Part shown: positions 1-10,108 of the stretch, one piece after another
Layout: each line of letters begins with the position of its first letter
Position numbering within the stretch: position 1 is the stretch's first letter
Assembly: GCA_028291945.1 (NCBI GenBank)
Contig: JAQGNH010000208.1
Span: 1-45,827 of the forward strand
From: Betaproteobacteria bacterium
GTDB lineage: Bacteria > Pseudomonadota > Gammaproteobacteria > Burkholderiales > SG8-41
Length of the DNA: 45,827 nucleotides
Reading direction: 5' to 3'
Notes under the pieces: generated by a model
What the model saw: only the letters and a program-made list of their open reading frames with translations
What the model was told of the DNA's origin: nothing
Database searches by the model: none
Position numbers and translations under genes: made by a program

Positions 1-57
1 GGTAGAAATGGTTACGGAGCTTGAAATTATCCCATATTTGAATTACGGTTCACACCT

Positions 58-2065
<2,008 letters not shown>

Positions 2066-2067
<2 letters not shown>

Positions 2068-2086
2068 GTCCCTGCGGGACTCTCTT
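2066..2086 (+). terminator. Candidate thiC terminator hairpin
   Basis: Starting inside the thiC stop codon, GAGTCCC (2066-2072) and GGGACTC (2076-2082) form a perfect 7-bp stem with a 3-base loop, followed by the short pyrimidine run TCTT. The U tract is poor, so termination strength is uncertain. Confidence 0.45.
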
Positions 2087-2102
2087 CGGCGGTGAACGAA
2101 CT

Positions 2103-2126
2103 GAGGGAGACCAAAAGGTCTCCCTC
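2103..2126. repeat. Perfect 10-bp inverted repeat downstream of thiC
   Basis: GAGGGAGACC (2103-2112), an AAAA loop and GGTCTCCCTC (2117-2126) give a perfect stem-loop. There is no T run on either side, so it is not a textbook terminator. It could be a second transcription end signal, an mRNA-stabilising hairpin or a protein site. The rest of 2127-2309 holds nothing I recognise. Confidence 0.6.
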
Positions 2127-2309
2127 CGCAACCTCCCTTACGTGCGCGGCGGCTTTGACGCCTGCGTCGCGAGAACTAAAGCGCTGAGGAGGCATGCACC
2201 CGACTCTCGCTACAGCGGCCAGGCGACTGCAGTGTCCGGGCCCGCTGAACTTGCTTTGATCGTGAGTGCGCGCGCAGAGGGATAGCGGGAATGCGCACTG
2301 CGCGCCGCA

Positions 2310-3938
2310 ATGCCGCCTCCAGTACAATCCGCACACGTGCCTACAGTCTCTCCTTCGAGGACGAAGCGCCGTCCCCTATACCTCATCGGCGCGGTGATCG
2401 CTCTTGCCGCCGTCGCTGCCGGTTACGTCTGGTGGAAAGATCCTTTTAGTTCGCCGACCTCTTACCGCTTGGCCAAAATCGAACGCGGTCCTATCACGGC
2501 AGTGGTTTCGGCTACAGGCACGCTCAATCCCGTCGTTTCGATCCAGATCGGCTCCCAGGTCTCCGGTCAGATCAAAGAGCTCTACGTCGACTACAACTCT
2601 CCCGTCAAGAAGTCGCAATTGATAGCGAGGATCGATCCGCAATCGTTCACGCTGCGCGTCAATCAGGCGTTGGCGGACGTCGAGGCAGCGCGCGCTACCA
2701 CGCTTACGCAGCGCGCGAATGTGACTGTGCTCCAGGCGGAGCTTGCGCGTGCCAAGGTGATGCTGGGTGATGCCGAGCGTGAGTACAGCCGCAATCAGAT
2801 GCTGCACGAGAAGAACTTCGTTTCAGCTGCCGTGCGCGACAAGGCGCAGGCAACCGTGGAAGGCGCGCGCGAACAGCTCAATGCCGCCCAGGCGCAGCTT
2901 GCCGTAGGTCGGGCGCAGGTGCGCAATGCCGAAGCGGTCGTGAGGCAGCGCGAGTCGCAGCTCTCGCAGGCGCGCGTCGATCTCGAGCGCACTGAGATTC
3001 GTGCGCCCGTAGACGGCATTGTCGTGAAGAAATCAGTCGAGCCCGGCCAGACGGTCGCAGCGAGCCTGCAGGCACCTGAGCTTTTCGTGATCGCGCAGGA
3101 CTTGCGCGAGATGCAGGTCGAAACCTCGATAGACGAATCCGAGGTCGGGCGCATACGCATGGGGCAGGAGGCCACGTTCACGGTCGATTCCTTTCCCGGA
3201 CGGACGTTTCGCGGGAAGGTGTCGCAAATTCGTAAGGCCGCGCAGGTCGTCCAGAACGTGGTTACGTATATCGCGGTGATACGCACATCGAACCCTGACC
3301 TGAATCTTTTTCCCGGCATGACGGCCAACGTCCGCGTCATCATAGAGACCCGCGAAAACGTTCTGAAGGTGCCGAATGCGGCTTTGCGGTTTCGTCCCGT
3401 GGTTTACACGGAAACGCCTGCTGCTTCGCGCTCCGATAGCTCGTCCGCTGAAGGCGAGGAGAAAGGAAAGGCGCGCAAGGGCGGCACGAGCCAGATCGAA
3501 CGCCTCACCAAAGACTTGCAGCTCACGCCCGGACAGCGTACGAAAGTCGAAGCGATACTCGCTGATACGCGGATGAAAATCGGCGAGGCTCGTGTAGACG
3601 AACCGGCCGAGCGGCGCAAGCAGGCGGAGCACGCGCGATCCGAATCCCGCACGCGTATCGCAGAAGTGCTGAACGCCGAGCAGCGCGCGCGTTACGAAGG
3701 CGTGGCCGGTGGCGGACGCGCGCGTTCGGGCTACACGACGAGCGGGCGTGTGTGGATCCCCGATGCCGAAACTGAGAATCCGAAAGCGGTCTCAGTGCGG
3801 ATCGGCCTGACGGACGGCACCCACACGGAGCTTGTCTCTGGCAGTCTGCAAGAGGGTGCCGATGTCATCGTCGGTGTGGCGCCGGACGCGGCCAAATCGC
3901 GCCCGTCGCAGAAAGGCGGGCCGCGTTTCGGCTTTTAG
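2310..3938 (+). CDS. MacA-type periplasmic adaptor (HlyD/MFP family) with LTxxQ insertion
   Basis: This 542-residue membrane fusion protein should link an inner-membrane ABC exporter to an outer-membrane channel. Residues 22-42 form the N-terminal membrane anchor. Residues 65-110 are the first biotinyl-lipoyl half (GTLNPVVSIQIGSQVSGQI is the MacA signature), 115-225 the alpha-helical hairpin, 228-262 the second lipoyl half (APVDGIVVKKSVEPGQTV) and 265-360 the beta-barrel. Unusually, residues about 395-463 form a charged helical insertion with LTPGQR near its start and LNAEQRARYE near its end, like the LTxxQ repeats of Spy/CpxP. Membrane-proximal sequence resumes at 475. An ATPase gene follows after three bases. 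The substrate is unknown. Confidence 0.88.
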   Translation: MPPPVQSAHVPTVSPSRTKRRPLYLIGAVIALAAVAAGYVWWKDPFSSPTSYRLAKIERGPITAVVSATGTLNPVVSIQIGSQVSGQIKELYVDYNSPVKKSQLIARIDPQSFTLRVNQALADVEAARATTLTQRANVTVLQAELARAKVMLGDAEREYSRNQMLHEKNFVSAAVRDKAQATVEGAREQLNAAQAQLAVGRAQVRNAEAVVRQRESQLSQARVDLERTEIRAPVDGIVVKKSVEPGQTVAASLQAPELFVIAQDLREMQVETSIDESEVGRIRMGQEATFTVDSFPGRTFRGKVSQIRKAAQVVQNVVTYIAVIRTSNPDLNLFPGMTANVRVIIETRENVLKVPNAALRFRPVVYTETPAASRSDSSSAEGEEKGKARKGGTSQIERLTKDLQLTPGQRTKVEAILADTRMKIGEARVDEPAERRKQAEHARSESRTRIAEVLNAEQRARYEGVAGGGRARSGYTTSGRVWIPDAETENPKAVSVRIGLTDGTHTELVSGSLQEGADVIVGVAPDAAKSRPSQKGGPRFGF

Positions 3939-3941
3939 ACG

Positions 3942-4688
3942 ATGGACCCTATCATCGTTACGCGCGATTTGAGCAAAGTCTACCGCATGGAAGGCTATGC
4001 GGTAACCGCACTCAAAAGTGTTTCGATGGACATACACGCCGCTGAGTTCGTCGCGGTTATGGGCCCGTCGGGGTCAGGCAAATCGACATTCATGAATCTG
4101 CTTGGCTGTCTCGATACTCCGTCAACAGGCGAATACTGGCTGGCGGGCGACAAAGTGTCAGAGCTCTCGCCCGACGCTCTTGCTGCAATTCGTAATCGCC
4201 GGATCGGGTTCGTCTTTCAGAACTTCAATCTGCTGCCGCGCACGTCCGCTCTCGAAAACGTCGAGCTGCCGCTGCTGTACAGCCACGTCTCCTCCGAAGA
4301 GCGCCATAAACGCGCATTGGCCCGACTGGATCAGGTGGGCGTGGCTGACCGCGCCAGCCACCACCCGGCTCAGCTGTCCGGGGGGCAGCAGCAGCGCGTT
4401 GCGATAGCGCGCGCGTTAGTAAACGATCCCGTGCTGATTCTCGCCGACGAACCCACTGGAGCACTCGACACCCGCACGAGCTTCGAAGTGATGGAACTGC
4501 TGCAGCAGCTCAACGGTAACGGAATGACTGTTGTACTGGTCACGCACGAGCACGACATAGCCGCGTTCGCTTCGCGTCGGGTCGGCTTCCGTGACGGGCA
4601 TATCGTCGACGATCGTGCGAACCCTGAGCCAGCCGACGCAAAGGCGTTGCTGCTTGAATTGGCGCCTACTGATGCATCAGCGGTATGA
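3942..4688 (+). CDS. ABC transporter ATP-binding protein, MacB/LolD type
   Basis: The protein is 248 residues with Walker [10 protein letters not shown] (41-49), Q-loop in [13 protein letters not shown] signature LSGGQQQR (145-152), Walker [14 protein letters not shown] (164-176) and an H-loop in VTHEHD. It belongs to the MacB/LolD/FtsE class that powers mechanotransmission exporters rather than classical transporters. The gene starts three bases after the MacA-like adaptor, clearly one operon. Its partner permease should follow but is missing: only a broken remnant lies downstream, in the same frame just past the TGA. The ATPase itself looks intact, so either it works with a permease encoded elsewhere or the system is dying. 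Confidence 0.92.
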   Translation: MDPIIVTRDLSKVYRMEGYAVTALKSVSMDIHAAEFVAVMGPSGSGKSTFMNLLGCLDTPSTGEYWLAGDKVSELSPDALAAIRNRRIGFVFQNFNLLPRTSALENVELPLLYSHVSSEERHKRALARLDQVGVADRASHHPAQLSGGQQQRVAIARALVNDPVLILADEPTGALDTRTSFEVMELLQQLNGNGMTVVLVTHEHDIAAFASRRVGFRDGHIVDDRANPEPADAKALLLELAPTDASAV

Positions 4689-4915
4689 CGGGCTCTCACG
4701 CTCGTCGGCGGCTTTCGCGGTATGGTGCTCGGCGTGGTATGCGATCGGGCATTTGGCCGCTGGCACGGCGCTCGATCGAATGCGATCGTGCTTTCGGTAG
4801 GCTTCGCCGCGGCCTCCAGCGTTTCTTCGGCTTTTATCCTGCGCAAGGCTTCGCAGCTGTGCCGCTAGACACGCATTGCCGTACGAGCAGCGTACCGGTC
4901 GCGGGAGCTCGATAG
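4689..4915 (+). pseudogene. Remnant of a MacB-type permease C-terminus
   Basis: Directly after the ATPase stop and in its frame, translation gives [16 protein letters not shown], then [16 protein letters not shown], resembling the last membrane segments of MacB permeases. The family ending (FFGFYPARKA, then DPIDALRYE) can be followed only by switching frames: FFGFYPA is in one frame, RKASQL in the next, and PLD-ALPYE appears after skipping an AC dinucleotide near 4870. Small indels explain this. The first several hundred codons, including the periplasmic domain, are absent. I infer a large internal deletion followed by frame decay. The other reading is noncoding sequence with chance similarity, which I think unlikely given the ordered motifs. 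Confidence 0.72.
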
Positions 4916-4973
4916 CTCGTCACCACGCGACCCTTAGCTTTGGCAGCCAGCATTGAAGTAGAATACGCGCCAC

Positions 4974-5795
4974 ATGGACGTCGTGCTTCTGCTCAAGGCG
5001 CTGGTGCTCGGCGTCGTCGAAGGCCTCACAGAATTCCTGCCCGTATCGAGCACGGGGCATCTCATCATCGCCGGGCAGCTCCTTGGCGTTCACGACGAAA
5101 AAGGCAAGGTCTTCGAAATCGCCATACAGACGGGTGCCATGCTCGCGGTGGTATGGGAATATCGCGCGCGCTTCGCTCGCGCGGTGACAGGTTTAGGGAG
5201 CGATCCTGTCGCGCAGCGCTTCGTTCTGAATCTCGTCGTTGCGTTCATACCGGCTGCAGTGCTCGGGCTGCTTTTCAGTAAATTCATAAAGGCGCATCTG
5301 TTTCACGCCGTTCCAGTTGCGCTCGCATTCATCGTCGGTGGCATCATCATATTGTGGGTGGAGCGGCGACCGCGTCGCGCAGTCGTCGAGCACGTTGATC
5401 AGATGACGTGGAAAGACGCTCTGAAAGTCGGTATTGCACAATCCTTTGCCCTTATCCCGGGCACCTCGCGATCGGGCGCGACGATCATCGGCGGAATGTT
5501 ATTCGGGCTTTCGCGCCGGGCAGCGACCGAGTTTTCTTTCTTTCTTGCGGTGCCCACGCTGATAGCTGCCGGCGCGTACGATCTTTTCAAGCATCGAGAC
5601 CTGCTGAGCACGGCTGATGTGCCGGTCTTCGGCGTGGGTTTCGTGGCCGCTTTCGTATCGGCATTCGTGTGCGTGCGCTGGCTCATACGCTATGTCGCGA
5701 CTCACGACTTCACGATATTCGCCTGGTATCGCATCGTCTTCGGCGTGATCGTTCTCGCGACCGCCTTTACTGGGCTTGTGACTTGGGCCGCCTGA
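4974..5795 (+). CDS. uppP: Undecaprenyl-diphosphatase UppP (BacA)
   Basis: UppP dephosphorylates undecaprenyl pyrophosphate at the inner membrane, recycling the lipid carrier for peptidoglycan and surface polysaccharides, and gives bacitracin tolerance. At 273 residues it has family length. The two catalytic signatures are present: [14 protein letters not shown] (residues 16-29) and [10 protein letters not shown] (162-171), with several hydrophobic helices between and after. The start ATG at 4974 opens a sequence typical of the family (a short hydrophobic lead into the first motif). It sits alone on the plus strand between the macB remnant and an MFS gene; I see no clear promoter. Confidence 0.97.
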   Translation: MDVVLLLKALVLGVVEGLTEFLPVSSTGHLIIAGQLLGVHDEKGKVFEIAIQTGAMLAVVWEYRARFARAVTGLGSDPVAQRFVLNLVVAFIPAAVLGLLFSKFIKAHLFHAVPVALAFIVGGIIILWVERRPRRAVVEHVDQMTWKDALKVGIAQSFALIPGTSRSGATIIGGMLFGLSRRAATEFSFFLAVPTLIAAGAYDLFKHRDLLSTADVPVFGVGFVAAFVSAFVCVRWLIRYVATHDFTIFAWYRIVFGVIVLATAFTGLVTWAA

Positions 5796-5873
5796 TGGCC
5801 ACGCGAGCCGTGCAGCGTTAGTTGGTCGTCCGAAGCGTCTCTCGTTCGGCCCATCTGCCGCGCACCCCAGTCG

Positions 5874-7088
5874 TTGAGTAGCGGCGTGATTTCCTTTCAG
5901 CGCTATCACGACTTGTTCAAAGTGCCGCAACTTCGCGCGACGCTCGTCGCGTCGATCATCGGTCGCCTGCCAATCGGAATCGCGGGTCTCGCGATTCTTC
6001 TCTTCGTGCAGCGGAGGTCAGGATCATTCGCGCTTGCAGGCAGCGCGAGCGCTTTATACGTGCTCGGTCTCGCGGTGGTTGCACCATTCCTCGGCCGAAT
6101 CACGGATCGGCTGGGTCCGCGGCCGGTTCTGGCCGCGTGCGGCTTGCTCTATCCCGCGGCGCTCGTCGGCCTGGCTGCCGTCGTGCTGGGCTCAGGACAG
6201 CGCGCAGGCATCAATGCAATGGCGTTCGTCGCCGGGGCGACACTGCCCCCGGTGAGTGCGTGCATACGCGCGATGTATCCGCGCATGATCTCGGAGCCGG
6301 CGCTGCTGCAGACGGTCTACTCGGTGGACTCCGCGCTCGTCGAGGCGGTTTTTGTACTCGGGCCAGCGCTCGTGGCGGCCTGCATCGGTCTTGGACATCC
6401 CGAGGCGGCTGTGCTGATTGCTGCCACAAGCGCCGCAGTGGGATGCGCGATATTCATTCGCTCACCGGCAGTAAAAGCGTGGGCGCCCTCGAAGTTCCGT
6501 ATTAAGGGCAGCTGGCTCGGTGTCCTGGGGTCGTCGCGGTTGCTGATCGTGTTCGCCGCCACAGTGCTGTACTCAATGGCTTTCGGCTTATTCGAGCTCG
6601 CAGTGACTGCGCATGCAGCTAGCAAAGGCACACCCGCCGCGGCGGGTGTTGCTCTCGCACTGGCAAGCCTGGGAAGCGGGGCGGGCGCCGTCGTTTACGG
6701 TTCGCGTCATTGGCGGGCGCCGATTCGCAAGCAATTCGTTTGGGCACTCATCGCGATGGCTGCGGGCATCTTACTGCTCGTTCCCATCGACAACCTTGTC
6801 CTTTACTCCGTTGCCAGCATCGCAACCGGTATTCCAATGGCCACGGTGATTGCCACCCAATCGATGCTTATCGCGCGATTCGCGCCGCGCGAGCGCCTCG
6901 CAGAAAGCTTCACTTGGGGCTCCACATGCCTGCTTGCGGGCGTGAGCGCAGGCATTGCGGCAGGCGGCGCGCTCGCAGAAACCTACGCGCCTTACTGGCT
7001 CTTGATCGCTGCAGGGGGGTCAACCGCCGCTGCCGCGGTCGTAGCGCTGAGCGTCAGTCGAGATGAAACGCAGGCGATCGCAGGTTGA
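5874..7088 (+). CDS. MFS transporter, substrate unknown
   Basis: A 404-residue polytopic membrane protein with about twelve hydrophobic segments. The loop after the second helix reads GRITDRLGPRPVL, the family's G-x-x-x-D-R-x-G-R-R-like motif, which supports the major facilitator superfamily. The second half begins near residue 215 after a basic linker (KAWAPSKFRIKG). The first possible start is TTG at 5874 and a GTG lies at 5886; neither has a strong ribosome site, so the first residues are uncertain. Neighbours give no clue to the substrate: uppP upstream and a convergent rhodanese gene downstream. Confidence 0.85.
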   Translation: MSSGVISFQRYHDLFKVPQLRATLVASIIGRLPIGIAGLAILLFVQRRSGSFALAGSASALYVLGLAVVAPFLGRITDRLGPRPVLAACGLLYPAALVGLAAVVLGSGQRAGINAMAFVAGATLPPVSACIRAMYPRMISEPALLQTVYSVDSALVEAVFVLGPALVAACIGLGHPEAAVLIAATSAAVGCAIFIRSPAVKAWAPSKFRIKGSWLGVLGSSRLLIVFAATVLYSMAFGLFELAVTAHAASKGTPAAAGVALALASLGSGAGAVVYGSRHWRAPIRKQFVWALIAMAAGILLLVPIDNLVLYSVASIATGIPMATVIATQSMLIARFAPRERLAESFTWGSTCLLAGVSAGIAAGGALAETYAPYWLLIAAGGSTAAAAVVALSVSRDETQAIAG

Positions 7089-7126
7089 GTGAGTGTGCCG
7101 TACGTGTCGTGACTGACGCGGCGCCG

Positions 7127-7576
7127 TCAGCTCTGAATCCAGGGCAGACCTGCCACACGCCATCCGCCCTGTGTATTGCGGTGCCCCGTCCCGTCTTTAT
7201 CGCCTTCGAAACCTTCGAGCACGTTATACGCCTCGGCGTAGCCCGCCTGCATCGCCATGAGCGCGGCGTTGTGCGAACGTCCGCCACTGCGACAGATGAA
7301 CAATACGGGCGCTGCCTTGTCGACCTGCGCCTCGAGCTGTTTAACGAATTCGGCGTTCGGCCGATTACCGGGATACGTCAGAAGCTCGATCTCGACGGCG
7401 CCCGGAATGCGGCCCACCCAATCGAGCTCAGCGCGAGTTCGCACATCGACGAGCTTGGCGCCCGGCCTCTGTCGCAGCACTTCGTAAGCTTCGTGCGGGG
7501 TGAGCGCGCCGTCGTACGGCAGCCCCATCTGCTTTGCGCGCTCGCGCGCTTTCTCAAGTGCATTGCTTGTCGGCAT
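7127..7576 (-). CDS. Rhodanese-like domain protein
   Basis: A 149-residue single-domain rhodanese, cytoplasmic since no signal peptide is present. The substrate loop is CRSGGRS with the persulfide-forming cysteine at about residue 95, and the family motif LVDVRTRAELDWVGRIPGA is seen at 42-60. Such proteins move sulfane sulfur, but the acceptor cannot be guessed here. The frame extends upstream of the ATG at 7576 through unrelated residues that overlap the glnA control region, so I took the internal ATG. It is divergent from glnA, and the NtrC-type sites lie only about 60 bases upstream of its start. Confidence 0.9.
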   Translation of the reverse strand: MPTSNALEKARERAKQMGLPYDGALTPHEAYEVLRQRPGAKLVDVRTRAELDWVGRIPGAVEIELLTYPGNRPNAEFVKQLEAQVDKAAPVLFICRSGGRSHNAALMAMQAGYAEAYNVLEGFEGDKDGTGHRNTQGGWRVAGLPWIQS

Positions 7577-7636
7577 GGTGTCTTCGATTCGGCGCGGATG
7601 CGGCAGTTTAACACCGGCACCACAACGGCCCAGTTG

Positions 7637-7653
7637 CGCACAACACCGGTGCA
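7637..7653 (+). promoter_or_regulatory. NtrC-type enhancer site 1
   Basis: The 17-mer CGCACAACACCGGTGCA fits the NtrC consensus TGCACCA-N3-TGGTGCA, keeping both core half-sites GCAC and GGTGC at correct spacing. It is centred 31 bp from the second site, about three helical turns. Confidence 0.75.
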
Positions 7654-7667
7654 TTGCGCCGAAATGC

Positions 7668-7684
7668 CGCACTATACTGGTGCT
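7668..7684 (+). promoter_or_regulatory. NtrC-type enhancer site 2
   Basis: The 17-mer CGCACTATACTGGTGCT matches the NtrC consensus at GCAC and TGGTGC. With site 1 it forms a pair on the same helix face, the layout of the enterobacterial glnA enhancer. An inverted copy of its GCACTATA half lies at 7696-7703 (TATAGTGC) and may be part of a further weak site. Confidence 0.78.
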
Positions 7685-7744
7685 TCAGCAAGCGGTATAG
7701 TGCCGCAACCCCTTGGGAGGCAAAGTGTTTTCTGCTGAATGCGC

Positions 7745-7760
7745 TGGCATAAATCCTGCT
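7745..7760 (+). promoter_or_regulatory. Sigma-54 (RpoN) promoter of glnA
   Basis: TGGCAT at 7745 and CTGCT at 7756 match the -24/-12 consensus TGGCAC-N5-TTGCA, and the invariant GG and GC are exactly ten bases apart. Transcription would start near 7771, leaving a leader of about 45 bases before glnA. The NtrC sites then centre near -95 and -126. Confidence 0.8.
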
Positions 7761-7815
7761 CAAACGGCACCTCCCCGATAGTCCCACCCACACAGCGATA
7801 ACAGGAGAAAACCCA

Positions 7816-9228
7816 ATGGCAGGCGGCGCCGACGTCATGAAAATGATCAAAGAGAACGAGGTCAAGTTCATCGACCTACGTTTCACGGACACCCGCGGTA
7901 AGGAACAACACGTGTCGGTTCCGACAAAAGCATTCGACGACAGCAAGTTCAGCGATGGCCACGCTTTTGACGGATCTTCGATCGCCGGCTGGAAGGGTAT
8001 CCAGGCATCGGACATGTTACTCATGCCTGACCCCGACTCCGCAACACTGGATCCTTTCACGGATGAACCCACGCTGCTGCTCACATGCGACGTGGTGGAA
8101 CCCTCCGACGGCAAGGGTTACGACCGCGACCCGCGCTCGATTGCGAAACGCGGCGAAGCGTACCTCAAGTCCAGCGGGATCGGTGACACCGCTTACTTCG
8201 GGCCGGAGCCCGAGTTCTTCGTATTCGACTCTGTCACGTGGAATGTCGACATGTCGGGTTCCTTCGTCAAGATCAAATCCGAGGAAGCACCATGGTCGAC
8301 GGGCGAAGACTTCGAGGGTGGAAATATGGGGCACCGGCCGCCTGTCAAAGGCGGTTACTTTCCTGTGCCGCCAGTCGACTCGCTGCAGGACATCCGGTCA
8401 GCCATGTGCCTTGCCATGGAAGAGATGGGCGTCGAAGTGGAAGTGCATCACCACGAAGTCGCAGCGCCCGGCCAGTGCGAAATTGGTACGAAGTTCAATA
8501 GTCTCGTGAAGCGCGCAGACTGGATGCAGATCCTCAAGTATTGCGTGCACAACGTGGCGCACTCGTATGGCAAAACCGCGACCTTCATGCCGAAGCCCGT
8601 CGTTGGCGACAACGGTTCGGGCATGCACGTACACCAATCGATCTGGAAGGGCGGCCAGAATCTTTTCAGCGGAAATGGCTATGCCGGGCTGTCGGAGCTC
8701 GCGCTCTATTACATCGGCGGCATCATCAAGCACGCAAAGGCGCTGAACGCGATCACCAACCCTGGGACCAATTCCTACAAGCGCCTCGTGCCCGGCTTCG
8801 AGGCTCCGATCAATCTCGCGTATTCGGCGCGAAATCGCTCGGCGTCAGTGCGTATACCGTATGTGTCGAGCCCCAAAGCCAGGCGTATCGAAGTGCGCTT
8901 TCCGGACCCGACGGCCAATCCGTACCTCGCATTTACGGCGATGATGATGGCCGGCATCGATGGGATCCAGAACAAGATTCATCCGGGCGATCCAATCGAC
9001 AAGAACCTCTACGATCTGCCACCTGAAGAGGCAAAGAAAGTCCCGAACGTGTGCTCGTCGCTGGACATGGCGCTCGACCATCTCGATCGCGGCCGCGAGT
9101 TCCTCACGCGTGGCGGGGTGTTCTCGAACGACATGATCGACGCATACATTGCGCTCAAGATGGAAGAAGTCACGCTTTTCCGCATGACGACGCATCCCGT
9201 TGAGTTTCAGATGTACTACAGCTTGTAA
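7816..9228 (+). CDS. glnA: Glutamine synthetase, class I
   Basis: GlnA joins ammonia to glutamate using ATP, the main ammonium-assimilation step. The protein has 470 residues, matching the dodecameric GSI-beta type. FDGSSIAGW (51-59), [10 protein letters not shown] (266-275), the Glu-flap region [10 protein letters not shown] and [15 protein letters not shown] are all present. Tyr399 in NLYDLPPEE is the residue that GlnE adenylylates in this subclass, so post-translational control is likely. AGGAG at 7803-7807 sits eight bases before the ATG. Two NtrC sites plus a sigma-54 promoter upstream, and ntrBC downstream, indicate induction under nitrogen limitation. A strong terminator follows. Confidence 0.98.
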   Translation: MAGGADVMKMIKENEVKFIDLRFTDTRGKEQHVSVPTKAFDDSKFSDGHAFDGSSIAGWKGIQASDMLLMPDPDSATLDPFTDEPTLLLTCDVVEPSDGKGYDRDPRSIAKRGEAYLKSSGIGDTAYFGPEPEFFVFDSVTWNVDMSGSFVKIKSEEAPWSTGEDFEGGNMGHRPPVKGGYFPVPPVDSLQDIRSAMCLAMEEMGVEVEVHHHEVAAPGQCEIGTKFNSLVKRADWMQILKYCVHNVAHSYGKTATFMPKPVVGDNGSGMHVHQSIWKGGQNLFSGNGYAGLSELALYYIGGIIKHAKALNAITNPGTNSYKRLVPGFEAPINLAYSARNRSASVRIPYVSSPKARRIEVRFPDPTANPYLAFTAMMMAGIDGIQNKIHPGDPIDKNLYDLPPEEAKKVPNVCSSLDMALDHLDRGREFLTRGGVFSNDMIDAYIALKMEEVTLFRMTTHPVEFQMYYSL

Positions 9229-9248
9229 ACGGGCTCGGTACCAGAAGA

Positions 9249-9278
9249 GGGCGGGCCGCCACGCGCCCGCTTTTTTTT
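9249..9278 (+). terminator. Rho-independent terminator of glnA
   Basis: GCGGGC (9251-9256) and GCCCGC (9265-9270) form a GC-rich stem with an 8-base loop, followed directly by eight T residues (9271-9278). It starts about 20 bases after the glnA stop and separates glnA from the ntrBC block. Confidence 0.92.
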
Positions 9279-9406
9279 CGCTGGCCCTAACGCAGTGCAT
9301 TGCCACTTGATTTTTGCTGACATAGACTTGCACCGCTTCGAACCTGCTGGCGCGTCAACCGCCGCAGGGCGAGTGCATTACATGCTATGGAATGGGCCAG
9401 GTCAGT

Positions 9407-9907
9407 ATGCCGATGCGTTACTTTGCAATTGTGCTGTTGTCAGTCGGGATGTGCATGTCCGCACGTGCGAACAATCACATTCTGTACGAATGCGTGGATC
9501 AGGAGGGCAACAAGCAGTTCACGAACATCGTTCCTCCAGGAAAACACGGCTGCAAAGTCTTGAACGTCGGGCCTGTGAACAGTGTTCCTGCCGGTGCGTC
9601 CGGCTCGTCGGCAGCCAAGTCACAATCAAAAGCGACAGCATCCCCCGCGAACTTTCCTCGCGTCGATCCGCAGACGCAGCAGCAGCGTGATGGGCAGCGT
9701 CGCCGCATACTCGAGCAGGAGCTCAGTCAGGAGCAGCAGCTGCTCGATCAGGCGAAGAAGGCCCTTGCGGAGCAGGAGAGCATCCGCCTTGGCGGTGAGC
9801 GCAACTACCAGCGGGTGCTCGATCGTCTCGAGCCGTATCAACAAAAGGTCAAGGTGCACGAGGACAACGTCGCGAATCTGCGGCGCGAGCTCTCGAACAT
9901 GCGCTGA
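9407..9907 (+). CDS. Secreted DUF4124-domain protein with coiled coil
   Basis: About 166 residues. The first 21 residues form a signal peptide ending ARA before NNHILY. Next is a short DUF4124-type segment (YECVDQEGNKQFTN), a small beta unit common at the N-terminus of periplasmic proteins in beta- and gammaproteobacteria. A low-complexity Ser/Ala/Lys linker leads to a long charged, Gln-rich coiled coil from about residue 85 to the end. An upstream in-frame ATG at 9392 exists, but the ATG at 9407 or 9413 places the signal peptide best. Its function is unknown; it lies between glnA and ntrB, a position that such genes often occupy in betaproteobacteria. Confidence 0.75.
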   Translation: MPMRYFAIVLLSVGMCMSARANNHILYECVDQEGNKQFTNIVPPGKHGCKVLNVGPVNSVPAGASGSSAAKSQSKATASPANFPRVDPQTQQQRDGQRRRILEQELSQEQQLLDQAKKALAEQESIRLGGERNYQRVLDRLEPYQQKVKVHEDNVANLRRELSNMR

Positions 9908-10108
9908 GCGGCTGCGATCCGTTCGTGTCGAGGGACCTGCCGGCGAGTCAATGGCGCGGCGCAAGCCCCGTTTCATTCAGCTGCTAGATGCTGATTCCCT
10001 ATTCGTCGCCGTAAGCCGCGCACACTTGACTGCGTGCGTTCCGGGCTCGTCGCAGGCTGCGTCCTATTTGGCGTGGTTCTTGCTAAAGCCGTCTGCCTAG
10101 TAGCAACA

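Noticed and set aside
4940-5281. Plus-strand frame overlapping the uppP start
   Set aside because: Overlaps UppP in another frame and is strongly Arg-rich.
7654-7679. Sigma-70 promoter TTGCGC/TATACT upstream of glnA
   Set aside because: Spacing is only about 13 bases, and the bases are better explained by the NtrC-type sites.
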